Source of the DNA: Paragordius varius
Taxonomy: Eukaryota > Nematomorpha
Direction of reading: 5' to 3'
Assembly: GCA_964247055.1 (NCBI GenBank)
Contig: OZ176056.1
Coordinates: forward strand, 1,860,001-1,924,000
Length of the DNA stretch: 64,000 nucleotides
This document shows positions 23,401 through 34,993 of the stretch, piece after piece; the first letter of the stretch is position 1; every line of letters starts with the position of its first letter. Both the position numbers and the translations under genes were made by a program. Below the pieces are notes generated by a model. It was not told the DNA's origin. It ran no database searches and saw only the letters and a program-made list of their open reading frames with translations.

Positions 23401-26400
23401 ATTGTATTCCGAATCGGTGAATGCAAATTTTATTTTTTCTTAATTATTATCGTTAAGCTTTTTTATTTCAAGCGGACGCTCTTCATTCCTAACTATGAGC
23501 TTTAAAATACTGCCCAATACCTGCATTTTCCAAATACATAAACAAATTTTTTTATAATGATCGTTGGTTAACATTGTGTAAAAATATAAAAACCTTTAAA
23601 CTAAAAAATGAGGTAATCAATTATTTAACATAAAAATAAGATTTACAATTGAGCAAAGGCAGTTAATATACAGTATGCATTTTAATGGTTGCTTAATTTA
23701 TAGTAGGGTAATTTGCAACACAGGAGTGTATGTATGGAAAAAAGAAAGGAATAAATTGTTTATTTTATATTTTGATGTTTTTTCCATACACTAATACTGT
23801 GTTGCAAATCGTCTATAGTGTGAAATAATCAGCCATCAAAATGCACACTGTAATAAAAATTTATATGTATTCTAAATTATCTATTTTTTTAAAGCATGTT
23901 CAAATACTTATAATTTAGATAGAATAAAACCCACACGCTTTTACTTGTTTCACCTGGCCCTGCCTAAAAAAGTCTGATTAATTTTTTTGTAAAGCCTAAA
24001 TTTATATTGTACAGTAAAAATCGGAATTTTGAGACAAAACCTGAAAACATAAAGACAAATATTTTTTTGAAAAGCAATCATATTTTGAAATCCTCTTTAT
24101 AAGTAGAATATACAAATTGTGTTACGAATTAACATCTTTATTTCATACTTTGCAGTTTGATATAATGAGTTATAATTAAAATAATTAAGTCTTAAAAAAA
24201 CGATAGCCGTGTTGAAATAATTTGTATTTATATTTTTACATTTTGTCGGTATAATTTCAATTTTCACTGTAATTATATATTATGCAGAACAGTTTTCAAC
24301 AAGACCTGATAATAATATTTATCCATCAACTGAGTTTCATTTGAATCTGAAAAAATAAAACAGATGATACAATTATTTCCTTATTGAGTTTGACCCGGCT
24401 TATAATTCGCGCTTTTGATTATTAAAAATAACCAGTCAATACTTAATAACATATTTTAGAAATACAAATATGAATTTGACATATGGTAAATTTAATTTTA
24501 TGTCCAAATAAATATATATAATCATATATATGGTCATAGAAAAATTGAATTTTCACTCTCTGTGCCATTTAACTACTTATATTATTAAAGCGGAAATTGC
24601 ATTTATAAGCAATAAGATCGTTATTTTTTAATCGGTCAAACCAAAATTTCTTGTATATGGTGTAAATTAAACAATGAATCACTACAATACGTAGTTTAAT
24701 ATCATATTATCATTAAACCAGGGGTATCCAACACAAATGGCTTCGCGGGTCTTTTTGAATCAAAAAAATCGGCGGACCGCATTTGAAATATTTTGTATAT
24801 ATAGGTATTTATAAATATTTGATTTGAGTAATATTACAAAATACACTAGTTTGTTGCCTATCGAATCAAATAAATCAGGAGTTTTGTTTGAAAAATATTG
24901 ATTTTTTATTCATAGGTATATTTTTAATATTTTTCCAAATTTTCCCCGTGCCTCACGACTTATCACGGAAGTGTTGGACACCCCTACTTTAATGAAAATA
25001 TTGCATATACCATTTCCATTCAAATTTACCCCTGAACAATTAAATCAACCTAAAAATAAATTAGGTGTTTTCGGAATATAACTCCTCATTTATATGAAAT
25101 ATATCTTATTAGCTTAGTTTATTTCTTTTCAATATTATTATAATTACAAAATTTCATTCTTTCAAATATAAAAAAATATAAGGTTTTAATCTTACACTTA
25201 ATTTATTTAAGGGTGTTGAATTGTTCGAGGGCGAATTTGTTTGTTTAAGGGGGAATTTGAATTGTAAATGGTATATATAAAGATTATATATTGGATTCCA
25301 AAATATATTACTTATTGCAAATTCAGTAACATACACGTTGGGTATTTTAGTGAGATTCTGCAAATTCAAAAATTTGAATTAAATAAATAATGATTGCCCA
25401 AATATAATTATGCTAACAAAAAAGGGATATATAATAACTTGTATATTTTCTGAAATTCCTAACAATAAATATATAAAAAAATATAATATCGATTGAAACA
25501 GCAAAACATTTAAAAATTCTCATTTTTCTTTTTAAAAATCTCTTATGATGTATGATTTAGAATCATACGATGTGCGGTTCTTTATAAAAATGGTATTTTA
25601 AAAAATATGGAATCAAGATTTGACAATAACCTTAAAAACCAGCTGTATCAAAGACACTAAAATTAAAACCGAAATGGCATTTTAAATGAAACCATAAAAT
25701 TTTTTCAAAAAATATGTGGAACAATCAAAACAAAAAATTGATTTCCTGTTTTAAATATAATTCTAGTATCAACCATTGTAATACATATTTAAATATTTTT
25801 TTTCGACAAAAGCATATATGTATACTTTGTTCAATGTCCGTTCTGGATTGATTAGTATTAAGTGAATAATTGTCATCCGTGATCTCAATAACTAATTTAA
25901 AATAAAATGTTAACTATATGCAAAAAATATCAATTGATTTTTGCTAATATATCTTTTTTGATAAAAAATTTATTCATATTAGTTAATCATAAATATTAAT
26001 ATTCTGAAGTAATTTAATAAATCAAAATCAGGTAAAAATATAATAATATGTAAGTGTATATCTTTACCGAATACAATTTGTTTACGATATGCTATATGAT
26101 TTTATAAAAAATATATTAAACTTCGTAAAGCACGATATAAAACCGGTCAATTGGCTTTATAATACCATTATTTGCAAACTTTTATCAATATTTAAAAAAT
26201 ATACCATTGCTCTTCAAATTTATTCTTAAAAACTTTAAATTCACCCTCAAGCATTTTAAATAATCCTAAAAAATTGTGTTTTGAAAATCTAAAGATTTAA
26301 TATAAACTAAACCTATCCTATCAAACCACAATTAATATTGCTAATAAATAAAACAATGATACCATTTAAAATTCGGATTTTTTTGCAATTAATATAAAGT

Positions 26401-27060
26401 AAATATGATTATTATTCATTAAGGATCAAACGTTTATAATTTTTTCATATTTTAAGCAAATATAATTAAATATATATTTTCTCACTTAAATACCACATTA
26501 TAGGTTAATCAGTAATGGTAAAGTTACTGCATTATTATTTTATTCATTGAAGTTTTAAACCGACTTTAAAAATGCTATAATACGAATGCGTTTTATAAAA
26601 TACATGTCATAATACTGATAATGGCGTTTTATGTAATGATTGATTTTACATATCGATTTAGTCATATTTGTTTAAAAATTTAGAAAATTACTACATAGCT
26701 AAAGTCAAAAAAGGTTATTGGTCGGATGTGAAGTATAGACATATTATTATTGTTAAAGATATCTAATAAGCGACTGACAACTTTTATATCTATTTAATAA
26801 CATTGTAAAGGTGTACATGACGAATCCTTACTCTATTAACTAATTTTAAGACCATATCACTCAAATATAAATTTTACTATGAAAATCTAAGAATCTGTAA
26901 ATTATTTTTAAAATCAAAAATTGACATATTTTGCCATTTAAAGCAGTCAAAAAGGTTTTCCTAAAACTACAAATCGGCGAAACTTACCTGTCGTTTGACT
27001 TAGTAGAATACATGCTAGAAAATTATAAATTAATGTTCGCATAATAGGAATCATCATCAT
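10357..27060 (-). CDS. Micro-exon gene (MEG-like) encoding a predicted secreted protein
   Basis: No known family was recognised; the architecture is what identifies it. The first coding exon (26988-27060) encodes a signal peptide. About 30 following exons are 6-66 bp long, nearly all a multiple of 3 and in phase 1, with a few 1-to-0 and 0-to-1 pairs that cancel. The last exon (10357-10403) ends in TAA, with AATAAA about 100 bp further (10252-10257 and 10256-10261, minus strand). Introns are roughly 40 bp to 3 kb, and one holds an hAT transposon. The product would be roughly 230 residues, low in cysteine, with Glu/Asp-, Ser- and Pro-rich stretches, probably secreted. Flatworm MEGs have this layout and can drop exons without shifting frame. 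Aphid bicycle genes are similar, but their Cys-Tyr-Cys motifs were not seen. Exons were called by eye, so several of the smallest may be wrong or missing; see the three block entries. Confidence 0.72.
15063..22858 (-). CDS. Micro-exon gene, central block (exons of 6-48 bp)
   Basis: All phase 1 to 1, listed 5' to 3'. Weaker calls: 22847-22858 (ASP), 22606-22614 (KT), 21648-21683 (YNIIMVYYHNP). Then 20879-20899 (VVAAIGI), 20809-20826 (GALAPQ), 17777-17788 (SAM), 17688-17693 (6 bp), 16166-16180 (TVLT), 16120-16125 (6 bp), 15957-16004 (VEITEATKLVEAIANT), 15728-15754 (GLTVMMEKL), 15577-15609 (NGGELAQLEP), 15353-15382 (GPSVNPASTE), 15176-15217 (GSDNTISKITPSTS), 15063-15104 (ATEPQPGPSGLQR). Each has an AG acceptor and GT donor and an open frame across the joins. 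The run from 16004 to 15063 is the most convincing: six consecutive exons with good sites and protein-like composition. The hAT element lies between the GALAPQ and SAM exons. Confidence 0.62.
16768..17066. mobile_element. MITE, Tc1/mariner-like family M1 (most complete copy)
   Basis: About 300 bp with long imperfect inverted arms: left 'aaaaattgaaattatacgga' and 'ataaagacaaata'; right 'ttttgtctttatattttta', 'cgttttgtccgtat', 'tcaatttttactgta'. Ends are ACARTAAAAATTG-like next to TA. No coding capacity. It sits in an intron of the micro-exon gene. Confidence 0.75.
18036..20791. mobile_element. hAT-superfamily DNA transposon, full length with target duplication
   Basis: The element proper is 18044-20783 (2740 bp). 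Ends are inverted: CAGGGGTGGCCA at the left and TGGCCACCCCTG at the right. It is flanked by an exact 8-bp duplication ATATAAAG (18036-18043 and 20784-20791), the target-site length of hAT elements. It encodes one transposase on the minus strand. It lies in an intron of the micro-exon gene, in the same orientation, between the 18-bp exon at 20809-20826 and the 12-bp exon at 17777-17788, without disturbing the splice sites. The exact duplication suggests a recent insertion. Confidence 0.95.
18587..20405 (-). pseudogene. hAT transposase (GTF2IRD2/Charlie-like), two frameshifts
   Basis: Three abutting or overlapping reading frames (20405-19809, 19872-19198, 19198-18587) make one transposase of about 600 residues. 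The N-terminus has a BED/C2H2-type zinc finger (CTCLICNSTV...HYRSLHPHY). The core has QLDESTDYVGIAQLCIFIR and GQDIFDSFYKF with conserved acidic residues. The C-terminus has the hAT dimerisation region (FGSTYLCESAFSIMNAIK and LRIALTSFEPNL). The first shift falls at a run of eight T/A near 19875-19884, the second near 19225-19235; either could be real decay or a homopolymer assembly error. The family resembles the elements behind human GTF2IRD2 (Charlie8-like). Confidence 0.9.
23669..23852. mobile_element. Palindromic MITE (tacagtatgcatttt family)
   Basis: About 184 bp with inverted arms of about 80 bp: 'tacagtatgcattttaatgg' and 'atttgcaacacagga' at the left, their complements 'actgtgttgcaaat' and 'ccatcaaaatgcacactgta' at the right. 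TA at both ends suggests Tc1/mariner-type insertion. No ORF. It lies in an intron of the micro-exon gene. Confidence 0.75.
23954..27060 (-). CDS. Micro-exon gene, 5' block (signal peptide and exons 2-7)
   Basis: Exon 1, 26988-27060 (73 bp): Met-rich start, then TLIYNFLACILLSQTTA as signal-peptide core and cleavage region; donor GTAAGT. Exon 2, 26068-26091 (24 bp): YRKQIVF. Exon 3, 25826-25891 (66 bp): VIEITDDNYSLNTNQSRT then DIEQ. Exon 4, 25439-25449 (11 bp, phase 1 to 0): NIQ. Exon 5, 25312-25357 (46 bp, phase 0 to 1): NLTKIPNVYVTEFAI. Exon 6, 24306-24346 (41 bp, phase 1 to 0, weak donor GTCTTG): SNETQLMDKYYYQ. Exon 7, 23954-23963 (10 bp, phase 0 to 1): AGP. Exons 1-5 are all repeated at 36412-37984 with frame and splice sites kept and some silent changes (for example ATA to ATT in exon 4; TTT to TTC and GCA to GCG in exon 5), which supports them as coding. 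Exons 6-7 rest on frame and splice signals only. Confidence 0.72.
24010..24272. mobile_element. MITE, Tc1/mariner-like family M1
   Basis: Same family as 16768-17066: starts 'tacagtaaaaatcgg', has 'cataaagacaaatattttt', ends 'atttttacattttgtcgg' and 'ttcaattttcactgtaa'. Non-coding, intronic. Confidence 0.65.
24719..24986. mobile_element. Short non-autonomous hAT-like element
   Basis: Ends 'caggggtatccaacac' and 'gtgttggacacccct' are inverted and resemble those of the full hAT at 18044. The inside (about 235 bp) has no transposase frame. No clean 8-bp duplication is visible, so the ends may be eroded. Confidence 0.6.
25006..25278. mobile_element. MITE family M2 (subterminal AACAATT repeats)
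   Basis: Inverted arms 'catatacca...ttcaaatttacccct' and 'aagggggaatttgaattgtaaatggtatata', related to the elements at 5078-5320 and 60439-60708. Non-coding; located just downstream of exon 5 of the micro-exon gene, close to its donor side. Confidence 0.6.
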
Positions 27061-27604
27061 CGGAATATTTAATAAAATACTTTTTAAAAAAATATGTGGA
27101 TATTCACGTTAAAAAAACATTTTATTATCCATAGTACAAGGTACGCACCAACTATGTAATATATAAACAAGTTAACAAACATTCAGTTATAACAGCTAAG
27201 CAAAACAAAGTTAAATTGCTTTTAAGATTTAAGAATATTTTGCAATAATACTCTGTGAACAATTTTAATTTTAAAGAGATATGTAAATCCGTCCGAAATA
27301 CAAGTATTTAAGCAACAATATAAGTTTTTAAAATGAATAAATGTATAATTTGAAAATCCTTTTTCACATTATTTCAGGTTAAGTAAAATATATAAATATT
27401 TATTCCTGTAATATTTTAATTTTTAATGTTACGATTAGGCCATTTATTATTTAAGTTTCGCTAATTAAACTTAAATGCAAAAAGGATGAATTAATGATAA
27501 CTGATTTCTTCGAATTGAAGGGAGTCAACTCATTTCAAAAAAATCGTCAAATATTTTTAATAGATTTAAGAAACGCAAGACCATTACAGCCATTATATAT
27601 TAAT

Positions 27605-27837
27605 TACAGTCATGTATCCTCTATTATATCAAAAATTAACATTTTTTTCGTTAAATGGGTATAAATATTTGGTAAAGAATGGAAAAAACAAGAGCTCTAT
27701 GGTATTAACCATATCATATTCATTAAAAAGAAAAGAACTACTATAGGGCTTTTGTTTTTTCCATTCTTTACCAAATATTTCTACCCATTTAACGAAAAAA
27801 AATAAATTTTTGAAAAAATAAAGGATACATGACTGTA
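27605..27837. mobile_element. Palindromic MITE (tacagtcatgtatcc family)
   Basis: Inverted ends 'tacagtcatgtatcc' and 'ggatacatgactgta', with further inner arms 'taaatgggtataaatatt' and 'aatatttctacccattta' and 'tttggtaaagaatgg'. About 233 bp, flanked by TA, no ORF. Absent from the corresponding part of B', which diverges near here. Confidence 0.75.
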
Positions 27838-28236
27838 TTGCAATAAATATTGGGAAGAGAGCGAGAATAGTTACGAGAAAACTTATGCAATAATATTCTT
27901 AGTAAGCACAATCACACGTATTTTAATATAAATTATAATATCAATAAATATATTAATTTATAAATATTAACGAAAAACAACGTTTTTGATAAATTAGAGG
28001 AATTGAAAGAAATAAATAAAATTACCAAAAATATTTAAACTAATATATTTAGATCTTAGAATTTAAATCGCATTAGTTTGCAAAATTAAAAATCTTAAAG
28101 ATTTGCCGGAACCAGTTGATCAAAAAAAACATTTTTGTGGGACATTTTTAACCCCTTGAAAATTCAAAGATTTGGTTGTCGCATGATATCAAATTATCAA
28201 TAGCAGATCCAGTATTCCTTATACTATTGAAAGCTG

Positions 28237-28630
28237 AACATACATGACGAACGTTAATACCTTCAAAAACTTCTCCAAACAAATATGTCGGACAAAATAT
28301 CCAACTCTCTACTATTTTGAAAAAAATAATTCTGAAATGCCTCTAATTGGCTATACGCCAAAAACTCACCTATATATTGACAAATTATGAAATAAAAAAA
28401 CTTTTTTTATAAAATTCTATGGTGAGAATTTTTTTCACATCAGAATTTAAATTAAACGTTTGTTTGCTTCCAAATTGGGTCAAATTTTTTAAAAAAATAT
28501 ATATATATGAAACTTAAACTTGAACAAACTATTTTTTAATCAAAATTCTGGGGTGATATGTTAAGCATTATTAATCATATAAAAAAAGTCTTTTCAAAGC
28601 GTATTTAAACCGCGTTCGTCATGTATGTTT
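28237..28630. mobile_element. MITE-like inverted-repeat element
   Basis: A 17-bp inverted repeat bounds about 394 bp of non-coding DNA: 'aacatacatgacgaacg' (28237-28253) and its complement (28613-28629). Internal sequence is AT-rich without ORFs. The superfamily is not determined. Confidence 0.55.
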
Positions 28631-28713
28631 GAAAATGGCATGCAATATGGCTTCAACAAAATTTTGACGAAATCTTAGTTTTAAAACATTTTTCTTATAA
28701 TAAATTTTTTAAT

Positions 28714-29262
28714 GTCATAGGTAGGGTTTTGCATTTGACTGCTTTTTCAAAAAAGTCCGGTCAGAGCCAGTCAGACCATAGTCATGACAACTTTTTACTT
28801 AAGTAAATATCATGCGATGTTGGTTGTCAATATAATGTTCGAATTACACTTGCTTTTCACTAATAATGTCATGTTTTTTTTAAAATATTTATTTACAAAT
28901 ATATTCAATCAAATATAATCAAGAAATTTGTTTTCAGATTAGTTTGTTTTACTTTTCATTAATAAAATATCCAATTATGGGATGTATTTCATTTTATTAG
29001 TTCACATATATGGAATAATTGCATATTTAGCAAAGTGCTTGATTGTTTTGTTTTCCGAAATACCTGGATATGTTTAAATGTCTAAGTTATAAGGATGCAT
29101 TTTTAAAATTTTTAATATATCGTTAAATAAGCATATTAAAATATTTAATTTTTATTTTCTAAAAATATATTTGAAAACAATACAATGATACTATCTCCAA
29201 AAAAATAGCAATTTTGCAAAAAACAGCTGTAATGACCAGGTCAGCACAACCCTAGTCATACG
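28714..29262. mobile_element. Non-autonomous hAT-like insertion with empty site in B'
   Basis: Element 28722-29254 (533 bp) with ends TAGGGTTTTGCA and its near complement (CAGCACAACCCTA), between near-identical octamers gtcatagg (28714-28721) and gtcatacg (29255-29262). The paralogous segment B' reads 'gatgtcataggtgttcaat' at about 39420 without the insert, an empty site. So the insertion came after the B/B' duplication. Confidence 0.8.
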
Positions 29263-30123
29263 CATTCAATATTTTTGTTGCGCAATCTCGGCATTTTGCG
29301 TATTTTAGAGGAACCATTCACTTAGGAACCGTCTGTTTTTCGCAACCTAATGGTAAGACCCAAAACAAAAGCAACATAGGATTCTTATCATTGCGACCAT
29401 ATATAAATGGGTATTTTTTCATACTACCCCCCGATTTTGTGCACATTTAAATTTTTATTTACGATTTTACAATAAATTTTATTTATATATAAAACAAAAA
29501 TTAAATGACAAATATTTAATAAGATAAGCAGTTCTATAAAAACTAGATAATTCCTACACAAACTAAAATTAATCTTTTTAAGTATATAATACGATAGTGT
29601 CAGCACTTAAAAACGGTGATTCTATAACATATGGTTAAAAAATATGGTGATCTTTTATAAAACCGATGTTTTTAGTTCTTACATTTTGTCTACTGTATAA
29701 TTTTAATTTTTATAATTTTTTTATTTTTTAAATAAATCTTGCCAATAACTTGTAATTTGGTAAAAAAATTAGGTAGTATAGGGAATCGTGTTTGTTCGAT
29801 TTATATCAAAATATCTAAATTATAGTACAAAAAGAAACCACTTAATATCTGAATATTATATGCGGTTAATATATTTATTTTTTTGTAAAGTGTTATGACC
29901 CCATTTTTATGGGTTATATATCTAATAAAACATTAATAAATATTGGATATCAAAATAAATGTAATGGCTGCAATTCTTTTGTAGTTTGTTCCGTAGAGAA
30001 TAAGATATATGACAAAAAATAAGAGTGAGAAAGGCAAATTAGGAGTATATGAAAAGCAAAATGTGGTACTGCTATATGATGTTTTTGCTGTATCGATAAA
30101 AAACCTTCTGGCATAGTCTTTTA

Positions 30124-33100
30124 TATCCACTTGGTATCGATGCCCGCAATCAGTAACAAGATAGACGGTGTTTTGGTTGTTAACGAGTTGAGAATTGATT
30201 GAAAACAGATTTTGCCGGACGGTTTATTGTAAGACTTGGCTAACTTGGGTTTACTGTAAAGGACTAAACAGATTAAAGTATTATTGTGTACATCCACTCA
30301 TCACCGAAGCCCCAATTCAGTAACAAGATAGATGGTGTTTTGGTTGTTAACGAGTTGAGAATTGATTGAAAACAGATTTAGCCGGACGGTTTTTATAAGA
30401 CTTGGCTAACTTGAGTTTACTGTAAAGGACTAAACAGATTAAAGTATTATTGTGTACATCCACTCATCACCGAAGCCCCAATTCAGTAACAAGATAGACG
30501 GTGTTTTGGTTGTTAACGAGTTGAGAATTGATTGAAAACAGATTTTGCCGGACGGTTTATTGTAAAGACTTGGCTAACTTGAGTTTACTGTAAAGGACTA
30601 AACAGATTAAAGTATTATTGTGTACATCCACTCATCACCGAAGCCCCAATTCAGTAACAAGATAGACGGTGTTTTGGTTGTTAACGAGTTGAGAATTGAT
30701 TGAAAACAGATTTTGCCCGACGGTTTATTGTAAAGACTTGGCTAACTTAAGTTTACTGTAAAGGACTAAACAGATTAAAGTATTATTGTGTACATCCACT
30801 CATCACCGAAGCCCCAATTCAGTAACAAGATAGACGGTGTTTTGGTTGTTAACGAGTTGAGAATTGATTGAAAACAGATTTTGCCGGACGGTTTATTGTA
30901 AAGACTTGGCTAACTTGAGTTTACTGTAAAGGACTAAACAGATTAAAGTATTATTGTGTACACCCACTCATCACCGAAGCCCCAATTCAGTAACAAGATA
31001 GACGGTGTTTTGGTTGTTAACGAGTTGAGAATTGATTGAAAACAGATTTTGCCGGACGGTTTATTGTAAAGACTTGGCTAACTTGAGTTTACTGTAAAGG
31101 ACTAAACAGATTAAAGTATTATTGTGTACATCCACTCATCACCGAAGCCGCCATTCAGTAACAAGATAGATGGTGTTTTGGTTGTGAACGAGTTGAGAAT
31201 TGATTGAAAACAGATTTCGCCGGACGGTTTATTGTAAGATTTGGCTAAATTGAGTTTACTGTAAAGGACTAAACAGATTAAAGTATTATTGTGTATATCC
31301 ACTCATCACCGAAGCCCCAATTCAGTAACAAGATAGACGGTGTTTTGGTTGTTAACGAGTTGAGAATTGATTGAAAACAGATTTCGCCGGACGGTTTATT
31401 GTAAGATTTGGCTAACTTGAGTTTACTGTAAAGAACTAAACAGATTAAAGTATTATTGTGTACATCCACTCATCACCGAAGCCCCAATTCAGTAACAAGA
31501 TAGACGGTTGGTTGTGAACGAGTTGAGAATTGATTGAAAACAGATTTTGCCGGACGGTTTATTGTAAAGACTTGGCTAACTTGAGTTTACTGTAAAGGAC
31601 TAAACAGATTAAAGTATTATTGTGTACATCCACTCATCACCGAAGCCCCAATTCAGTAACAAGATAGACGGTGTTTGGTTGTGAACGAGTTGAGAATTGA
31701 TTGAAAACAGATTTTGTAGGACGGTTTATTGTAAAGACTTGGCTAACTTGAGTTTACTGTAAAGGACTAAACAGATTAAAGTATTATTGTGTATATCCAC
31801 TCATCACCGAAGCCCCAATTCAGTAACAAGATAGATGGTGTTTTAGTTGTTAACAAGTTGAGAATTGATTGAAAACAGATTTCGCCGGACGGTTTTTTGT
31901 AAGACCTGGCTAACTTGAGTTTACTGAAAGGACTAAACAGATTAAAGTATTATTTTGTGCTTCCACTCATCACCGAACCCCGCAATCTAGTAACAAGATA
32001 GATGGTGTTTTAGTTGTGAACGAGTTGAGAATTGATTGAAAACAGATTTTGCCGGACGGTTTATTGTAAAGACTTGGCTAACTTGAGTTTACTGTAAAGG
32101 ACTAAACAGATTAAAGTATTATTGTGTACATCCACTCATCACTGAAGCCCCAATTCAGTAACAAGATAGACGGTGTTTTGGTTGTTAAAGAGTTGAAAAT
32201 TAATTGAAAACAGATTTTGCCGGACGGTTTATTGTAAAGACTTGGCTAACTTGAGTTTACTGTAAAGGACTAAACAAATTAAAGTATTATTGTGTACATC
32301 CACTCATCACCGAAGCCCCAATTCAGTAACAAGATAGACGGTGTTTTGGTTGTTAACGAGTTGAGAATTGATTGAAAACAGATTTTGCCGGACGGTTTAT
32401 TGTAAAGACTTGGCTAACTTGAATTTACTGTAAATGACTAAACAGATTAAAGTATTATTGTGTACATCCACTCATCACCGAAGCCCCAATTCAGTAACAA
32501 GATAGACGGTGTTTTGGTTGTTAACGAGTTGAGAATTGATTGAAAACAGATTTCGCCGGACGGTTTATTGTAAGATTTGGCTAACTTGAGTTTACTGTAA
32601 AGGACTAAACAGATTAAAGTATTATTGTGTACATCCACTCATCACCGAAGCCCCAATTCAGTAACAAGATAGACGGTTGGTTGTGAACGAGTTGAGAATT
32701 GATTGAAAACAGATTTTGCCGGACGGTTTATTGTAAAGACTTGGCTAACTTGAGTTTACTGTAAAGGACTAAATAGATTAAAGTATTATTGTGTACATCC
32801 ACTCATCACCGAAGCCCCAATTCAGTAACAAGATAGACGGTGTTTTGGTTGTTAACGAGTTGAGAATTAATTGAAAACAGATTTTGCCGGACGGTTTATT
32901 GTAAAGACTTGGCTAACTTGAATTTACTGTAAAGGACTAAACAGATTAAAGTATTATTGTGTACATCCACTCATCACCGAAGCCCCAATTCAGTAACAAG
33001 ATAGACGGTGTTTTGGTTGTGAACGAGTTGAGAATTGGTTGAAAACAGATTTAGTAGGACGGTTTATTGTAATGACTTGGCTAACTTGAGTTTACTGTAA

Positions 33101-34993
33101 AGGACTAAACAGATTAAAGTATTATTGTGTATATCCACTCATCACCGAAGCCCCAATTCAGTAACAAGATAGATGGTGTTTTAGTTGTTAACAAGTTGAG
33201 AATTGATTGAAAACAGATTTCGCCGGACGGTTTTTTGTAAGACCTGGCTAACTTGAGTTTACTGAAAGGACTAAACAGATTAAAGTATTATTTTGTGCTT
33301 CCACTCATCACCGAACCCCGCAATCTAGTAACAAGATAGATGGTGTTTTAGTTGTGAACGAGTTGAGAATTGATTGAAAACAGATTTTGCCGGACGGTTT
33401 ATTGTAAAGACTTGGCTAGCTTGAGTTTACTGTAAAGGACTTAACAGATTAAAGTATTATTGTGTACATCCACTCATCACTGAAGCCCCAATTCAGTAAC
33501 AAGATAGACGGTGTTTTGGTTGTTAAAGAGTTGAAAATTAATTGAAAACAGATTTTGCCGGACGGTTTATTGTAAAGACTTGGCTAACTTGAGTTTACTG
33601 TAAAGGACTAAACAAATTAAAGTATTATTGTGTACATCCACTCATCACCGAAGCCCCAATTCAGTAACAAGATAGACGGTGTTTTGGTTGTTAACGAGTT
33701 GAGAATTGATTGAAAACAGATTTTGCCGGACGGTTTATTGTAAAGACTTGGCTAACTTGAATTTACTGTAAATGACTAAACAGATTAAAGTATTATTGTG
33801 TACATCCACTCATCACCGAAGCCCCAATTCAGTAACAAGATAGACGGTGTTTTGGTTGTTAACGAGTTGAGAATTGATTGAAAACAGATTTCGCCGGACG
33901 GTTTATTGTAAGATTTGGCTAACTTGAGTTTACTGTAAAGGACTAAACAGATTAAAGTATTATTGTGTACATCCACTCATCACCGAAGCCCCAATTCAGT
34001 AACAAGATAGACGGTGTTTTGGTTGTGAACGAGTTGAGAATTGATTGAAAACAGATTTTGCCGGACGGTTTATTGTAAAGACTTGGCTAACTTGAGTTTA
34101 CTGTAAAGGACTAAACAGATTAAAGTATTATTGTGTACATCCACTCATCACCGAAGCCGCCATTCAGTAACAAGATAGACGGTGTTTTGGTTGTTAACGA
34201 GTTGAGAATTGATTGAAAACAGATTTCGCCGGACGGTTTATTGTAAGATTTGGCTAACTTGAGTTTACTGTAAAGGACTAAACGAATTAAAGTATTATTG
34301 TGTATATCCACTCATCACCGAAGCCGCCATTCAGTAACAAGATAGACGGTGTTTTGGTTGTTAACGAGTTGAGAATTGATTGAAAACAGATTTCGCCGGA
34401 CGGTTTATTGTAAGATTTGGCTAACTTGAGTTTACTGTAAAGGACTAAACGAATTAAAGTATTATTGTGTATATCCACTCATCACCCAAGCCCCAATTCA
34501 GTAACAAGATAGACGGTGTTTTGGTTGTTAACGAGTTGAGAATTGATTGAAAACAGATTTCGCCGGACGGTTTATTGTAAGATTTGGCTAACTTGAGTTT
34601 ACTGTAAAGGACTAAACAGATTAAAGTATTATTGTGTACATCCACTCGTCACCGAAGCCCCAATTCAGTAACAAGATAGACGGTGTTTTGGTTGTTATCG
34701 AGTTGAGAATTGATTGAAAACAGATTTTGCCGGACGGTTTATTGTAAAGACTTGGCTAACTTGAGTTTACTGTAAAGGATTAAACAGATTAAAGTATTAT
34801 TGTGTACATCCACTCATCACCGAAGCCCCAATTCAGTAACAAGATAGACGGTGTTTTGGTTGTTAACGAGTTGAGAATTGATTGAAAACAGATTTTGCCG
34901 GACGGTTTATTGTAAGATTTGGCTAACTTGAGTTTACTGTAAAGGACTAAATAGGTTACCGTTTTATTGTTTTTTACCACCACTCATCACCGA
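30124..34993. repeat. 167/168-bp satellite, array 2
   Basis: About 29 head-to-tail monomers of the same family as array 1. Monomers are 167 bp ('gtaagatttgg' type) or 168 bp ('gtaaagacttgg' type). A block of 8 monomers recurs at a 1338-bp offset: the rare 'ggttttttgtaagacctgg' variant lies at 31891 and again at 33229, with the same neighbouring variants. The right end repeats the divergent terminal monomer of array 1 and passes into flank A'. The left end starts with a degenerate monomer ('gcccgcaatcagtaac'). Confidence 0.97.

Larger units (their letters stand above)
27061..30123. other. Flank B upstream of the micro-exon gene (promoter side)
   Basis: About 3 kb with MITEs (27605, 28237, 28722) and no recognised exon. 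It ends at the left border of satellite array 2. The conserved patch 29255-29420 ('gcaacctaatggtaagaccc', 'aaaacaaaagcaacata') also occurs in B' (39425-39560) but does not read as a convincing protein. Confidence 0.5.

Noticed and set aside
10357-27060. Assignment as an aphid bicycle gene
   Set aside because: The exon phases and sizes fit, but the paired Cys-Tyr-Cys motifs are absent and the predicted mature protein has almost no cysteine.
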